The position numbers and the translations under genes were made by a program. From positions 2,480,001 to 2,544,000 of the forward strand of contig JABTTW010000001.1 of the NCBI GenBank assembly GCA_015075745.1: 64,000 nucleotides of DNA, written 5' to 3'. The notes under the pieces are model-generated. The model was not told where the DNA came from. It was given only the letters and a program-made list of their open reading frames with translations, and searched no databases. The DNA comes from Planctomycetia bacterium (GTDB lineage Bacteria > Planctomycetota > Phycisphaerae > UBA1845 > UTPLA1). Shown here piece by piece: positions 61,601 through 64,000 of the stretch (its first letter is position 1; the number at the start of each line of letters is the position of its first letter).

Positions 61601-64000
61601 GATGTTGACGAGAACACGCTGCTGGTCGGTGCGAGACTTGAGTCCGATCTCAAAGAGGTCGAGCGCATTCTTGAAATCATTTTCGCCGACGCCAGCGAAG
61701 TGAAGGGCGGGCGCGAGGTGAACTCTCTCGAACTCGGCTTCATGCTGGTGAAGCTGGAAAACACCAAGGCCTTCGACATCGCCTTCGACCTCGAAGACAT
61801 CCTGAACCCCGACAACAAATCCGGTGGTCTCAAATTCGACGAAGGCCCGACGGAAAAGACCCTGCTCATCCGCAACTGCAAGTCGACGCAAGAGGCACGC
61901 GTCCGCGAAGTCATCAAGATCTTCGACGTGCCGGAGAAGCCCGGCTTCGCCCGGAAGAACTTCCGCATGTTCTCCTCCGAGAAGATGCCGCCGGAAATGC
62001 TGGTGGGTCGACTCCAGCAGCAGTATGACAAGCCGATAAAGCTCATTCCGCTCGGCGATGCCACCGGCCGGGTGAAGGTGATTGATATTCACGAGGGCGA
62101 AGAGGACGATAGCGGCGTAAGCCCGTGCGTCCTCCCGATGAGCATGATCAACTCGCTTCAGTCGCTTTCGCTTGGGCAGTCAGATGCGAAGTCAGGTGAC
62201 TCAGATCTGCTCGATCCGGCAGTGTGCCCGATCTGCCATCAGAGCCCCTGCACCCTTCCCGCTCAGTTGCTTCGCTCGCTTGATTCGGTATCGATGGCCG
62301 GGTTCGACTCGCAGCCAGAAGAAGAAAAGCAGAGCGGCAAGCGCGAGTTCTCCACCGGCGAGCGGCAGCACAATCACCCGGTTGAGCCGAATGCCGAGGC
62401 TTCAACCGATGAGGTCAACCAAGTCGAGATTCTCTACGATGCCGAAACCGGCAAGATCATTCTCAAGGGTCCCGAGGAGGAGCTTGAGAAGATCGAGCTG
62501 ATGCTTGAGGATATCGAAGACGAAGAGCAGCCCACGGTCTTTCGCGTATTCCCGCTCAAGTACGCCGATGTCGTTACGGCGGCGCAGCTTCTCGAACAAG
62601 TGTTCAACCAGGGCCAAGCCGTCGCCGCAGGTAGTCGCAGAGGTCGCGGCGCGCAGCAGCCGGCGCCGATGCCGGTCCCGCAGCCTCCGCCGCAGCCCGG
62701 CCAGGGGGGCAAAGGCGGTCAGCCCAATCCGCAGCAGCAGCTTCAACAGTTGATGGCCCAGCAACAGGCCGCCCAACAGCAGGGGCCGTCGCGCGTCAAG
62801 GTAGTGGCCGATCCGCGCACGAAGAGCCTGTTCGTCGCGGCGCTGCTTTCCGATGTGCCGCTCATCGTCGACGTGCTTCGCAAGATTGATGCCCCGACCG
62901 ACGTCTTCGAGAAGACAATCAAAATCTTCCGACTGGAGAATCTCGATGCCACGCAGGTGGTCGAAAGCCTCAAGGAAGTCCTCGGGGTACAGAGTGCTGC
63001 AATTGCGCGCGGCGCTCCGCAGCGTGGCGGTCGGCCCGGTCAACCGCAACCCGGTCAGGACCAGCAGCAGATGCTTCAGCTTCAGAATGCCCAGGGTCAG
63101 TCGGTCGCCGTCTCGGCCGATGCCATTGAGCTTTCCGCCGAGGCCCAGACCAACAGCATCATCGCCAAGGCCCCGCCGGACACGCTCACGTTGATCGGCG
63201 ACCTCATCAAAGACCTCGAATCGCAGGACAACACAACCGTGACCGAGATGCGCCGAGTGCCGCTCAAGTTTGCCCGTGCAACCGATGTGGCCACGATCGT
63301 GAAGGAAGTCGCCACTCAGGTAACCCCGCGACGTGGCGGCAGCGGAAGATTTGGCGGTCGCAACGGCGGCGGCACGACTTCCAGCGGCGTCTCCGTCAAC
63401 GCGGATGCCCGAACGAATAGCGTCATCATCGCCGGGCAGTCCAAGGATGTTGACCGCGCTGCCAAGATCGTGGAGGACATGGATATCCCCGCCGACGGCG
63501 GCGCTATTCAACAGTTCGCCGTCAAGGGCAGTCCCAGCCAGATGGCCAACACGCTCAAGTCGCTCTTCTCGTCCGGCAGCCAGAACGACATCGTCATCAC
63601 CGGCGACGATTCCACCGGCACGCTGCTGGTGAAAGCCCCGCCGGCGCAGATGCAGGAGATCGCCGACCAGATCGCCAAGATGGACGAGAAGGTCGCCGAC
63701 ACCAAGGACATCAAGACCATCAAGCTGCTCGTCGCCGATGCCGAACAGGTCGCGCCCAAGTTGCAGGAAATCTTCCAGGCCCCGCGCACCGGCGGCGCCA
63801 AGCAGACGGTGAGCATCAAGGGCAACAAGAACAACAGCATGCTCTACGTCACCGGCGCAGACGAAGAGACCATGAAGCAGATCAAGGAAGTCGCCACGGG
63901 AATGGACCTTGCTCCCAGCGGCATCCAGGTTCGTCGCTTCCCGATGCAGAACGCATCCGCCGTCGAGATGAACACCCAGTTAACCGACATGCTCGCCAAG
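58601..64000 (+). CDS. Giant secretin-like (GspD/PilQ N-domain) protein, partial
   Basis: At least 1800 residues, still open at the window end. Signal peptide (FAPIAFVVCFGLTGLTPALR), a Pro/Thr/Gln linker (35-140), an N0-like domain (about 150-240; PWADVLTDFARMSGLPFI), then about 16 secretin N-type repeats, starting near residues 337, 422, 508, 579, 674, 749, 854, 938, 1048, 1119, 1314, 1439, 1549, 1636, 1703 and 1777 (for example VVALEYADANSLTGMLKPIF, FPLKYADVVTAAQLLEQVF). Normal GspD has three or four. Low-complexity Gln/Gly/Pro stretches separate some repeats, and VCPICHQSPC at 1208-1217 is a cysteine cluster. The outer-membrane secretin barrel is not yet reached. GGAGG lies five bases before the first of three ATGs. 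Confidence 0.87.
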   Translation, partial: MMMKTAHYFNSHIRFAPIAFVVCFGLTGLTPALRAQNAATSQPATTQPNDKANEQEDALARARREALKSLGKQQAAPSTAKPAVQPMKPTPPVEKPPVAPVVEQKPSPTQPPEAAAPATTQPAAETKEELTTPGEPVKAELTTLTFTMLSPDPAARSYRFDYDKTPWADVLTDFARMSGLPFISEPDPPISETLTFRSKGEMTYAEALQQLNELLVGRPLNKYLIKRQENFLVIKRLPDWMREIPPSLMFNSFEEMEATNPDPYDIVLVNLDCPEGWSPYEIIETFRPMFSDTYGTQVNGERLELTGMVWEHRRFRDVVFKLSGMKPGPPEGDPRPTLTIELKNARCADVQTMLRQLYPIAAPTAPQRGPGLDPTAETAKKVDIIADVKNNRLFVKAPARLLSEIEQMSARLDIGSGPMLPVMKVVALEYADANSLTGMLKPIFMKEQQALLKPDGSFVSVDQRAALERDIFPDATSNSVVLIGGEEGVAAAEKLVKEWDKPGENSLDEIVKLKHTDANEIAGILSQVFPPQAKPGKMPDRITVRSADTLLLSVSKQTFEKALALIEKLDVPSGDEEKEHLVQPKAAAPSALAAILQQAISGTGSPRPAQQMAGKRPGQPMQVTSLAGGGAGPRFIPDDSTGYLIIYSTDADWERIEPLLNTLDGKAASKEPRFETFILEKARAQDVVNLLQQMFPPEPVVAGQPVAQVQQSFFTDLYNNGVQVFAPDEFIQRITPFIKRLDIETTGPLTIIKLEYSDAETIAPILAESVGGTSVSTGAPSRAVPIRRGRPQPGQPVAAQQAQAIDPTGGSIRIVPEPITNTLLVTAPDKELVQIRDLVKQIEEEARVQKDKVEPTRVLLTAQSRPAEEIVETLRYLAETPQQLPGGPRAASKEVEAAQSEGLKIVASGQQVIIDGPRDQVAKAVQLFQEIDSPHEPMIFRKYAVVDAEGDEKKLRTLLSQSAESTIKTETTPTGRPQRMNRQPTPAAKVSAPESILIYADVDENTLLVGARLESDLKEVERILEIIFADASEVKGGREVNSLELGFMLVKLENTKAFDIAFDLEDILNPDNKSGGLKFDEGPTEKTLLIRNCKSTQEARVREVIKIFDVPEKPGFARKNFRMFSSEKMPPEMLVGRLQQQYDKPIKLIPLGDATGRVKVIDIHEGEEDDSGVSPCVLPMSMINSLQSLSLGQSDAKSGDSDLLDPAVCPICHQSPCTLPAQLLRSLDSVSMAGFDSQPEEEKQSGKREFSTGERQHNHPVEPNAEASTDEVNQVEILYDAETGKIILKGPEEELEKIELMLEDIEDEEQPTVFRVFPLKYADVVTAAQLLEQVFNQGQAVAAGSRRGRGAQQPAPMPVPQPPPQPGQGGKGGQPNPQQQLQQLMAQQQAAQQQGPSRVKVVADPRTKSLFVAALLSDVPLIVDVLRKIDAPTDVFEKTIKIFRLENLDATQVVESLKEVLGVQSAAIARGAPQRGGRPGQPQPGQDQQQMLQLQNAQGQSVAVSADAIELSAEAQTNSIIAKAPPDTLTLIGDLIKDLESQDNTTVTEMRRVPLKFARATDVATIVKEVATQVTPRRGGSGRFGGRNGGGTTSSGVSVNADARTNSVIIAGQSKDVDRAAKIVEDMDIPADGGAIQQFAVKGSPSQMANTLKSLFSSGSQNDIVITGDDSTGTLLVKAPPAQMQEIADQIAKMDEKVADTKDIKTIKLLVADAEQVAPKLQEIFQAPRTGGAKQTVSIKGNKNNSMLYVTGADEETMKQIKEVATGMDLAPSGIQVRRFPMQNASAVEMNTQLTDMLAK

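Overview
This 64 kb GC-rich window looks like chromosomal DNA of a flagellated planctomycete, probably from the Phycisphaerae side of the phylum. The pointers are secreted proteins ending in dockerin-like tails, membrane proteins carrying a CxxCxYNL...CPEC zinc ribbon, a pseudopilin of the FTLIELLVVISIIALIISILLP type, a planctomycete-style flagellin, and weak Shine-Dalgarno sites in front of many genes. The placement is inferred from gene content; there is no rRNA or marker gene to prove it.

Layout. 1-12 kb: the 5' part of a fused alpha/beta 2-oxoacid dehydrogenase E1; two convergent zinc-ribbon membrane proteins; a secreted TPR-like protein; a secreted dockerin-tailed protein; an M50 membrane protease; and a minus-strand group holding both enzymes for lysine to 2-aminoadipate (lysine 6-transaminase and an ALDH7 dehydrogenase) with a YceI-like protein and a small membrane protein. 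12-16.4 kb: a CPA2 cation antiporter fused to a PTS EIIA domain; an SPFH protein with a ribbon-helix-helix regulator; bioY with a lipoprotein.

16.8-28.9 kb is a single flagellar cluster in the order flgF-flgG-flgA-flgH-flgI-flgJ-flgN-flgK-flgL-fliW-csrA-flagellin. It covers rod, P and L rings, hook-filament junction, chaperone, filament and the FliW/CsrA switch that normally controls flagellin translation. The flagellin leader has a hairpin and GGA motifs that fit CsrA binding. 29-34 kb: a secreted PQQ-type sugar dehydrogenase with Ig and dockerin-like domains, a clear intrinsic terminator, a solitary gamma-type N6-adenine methyltransferase, a POT/MFS transporter and tRNA-Leu(TAG). 34-38 kb, minus strand: a pseudopilin-like protein, a zinc-ribbon protein, an amidase lipoprotein and a putative aminopeptidase lipoprotein. 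38-39 kb is a gene-free, palindrome-rich, G-poor spacer.

39-47.4 kb: a UbiB/ABC1 kinase, a GT-C type membrane protein, the LptF/LptG permease pair and arginine decarboxylase SpeA. At 47.4-48.1 kb a small HUH tyrosine transposase (RAYT type) sits between two identical 30-bp perfect palindromes, a REP/RAYT unit. 48.4-64 kb is a type II secretion / type IV pilus-like operon: gspF, gspG, gspH, gspI, gspJ, gspK, a PilM-PilN (GspL-like) fusion, a PilO/GspM-like protein, and the first 1800 codons of a giant secretin-like protein with about 16 N-domain-like repeats that is still open at the window end. Its ATPase and prepilin peptidase are not in view.
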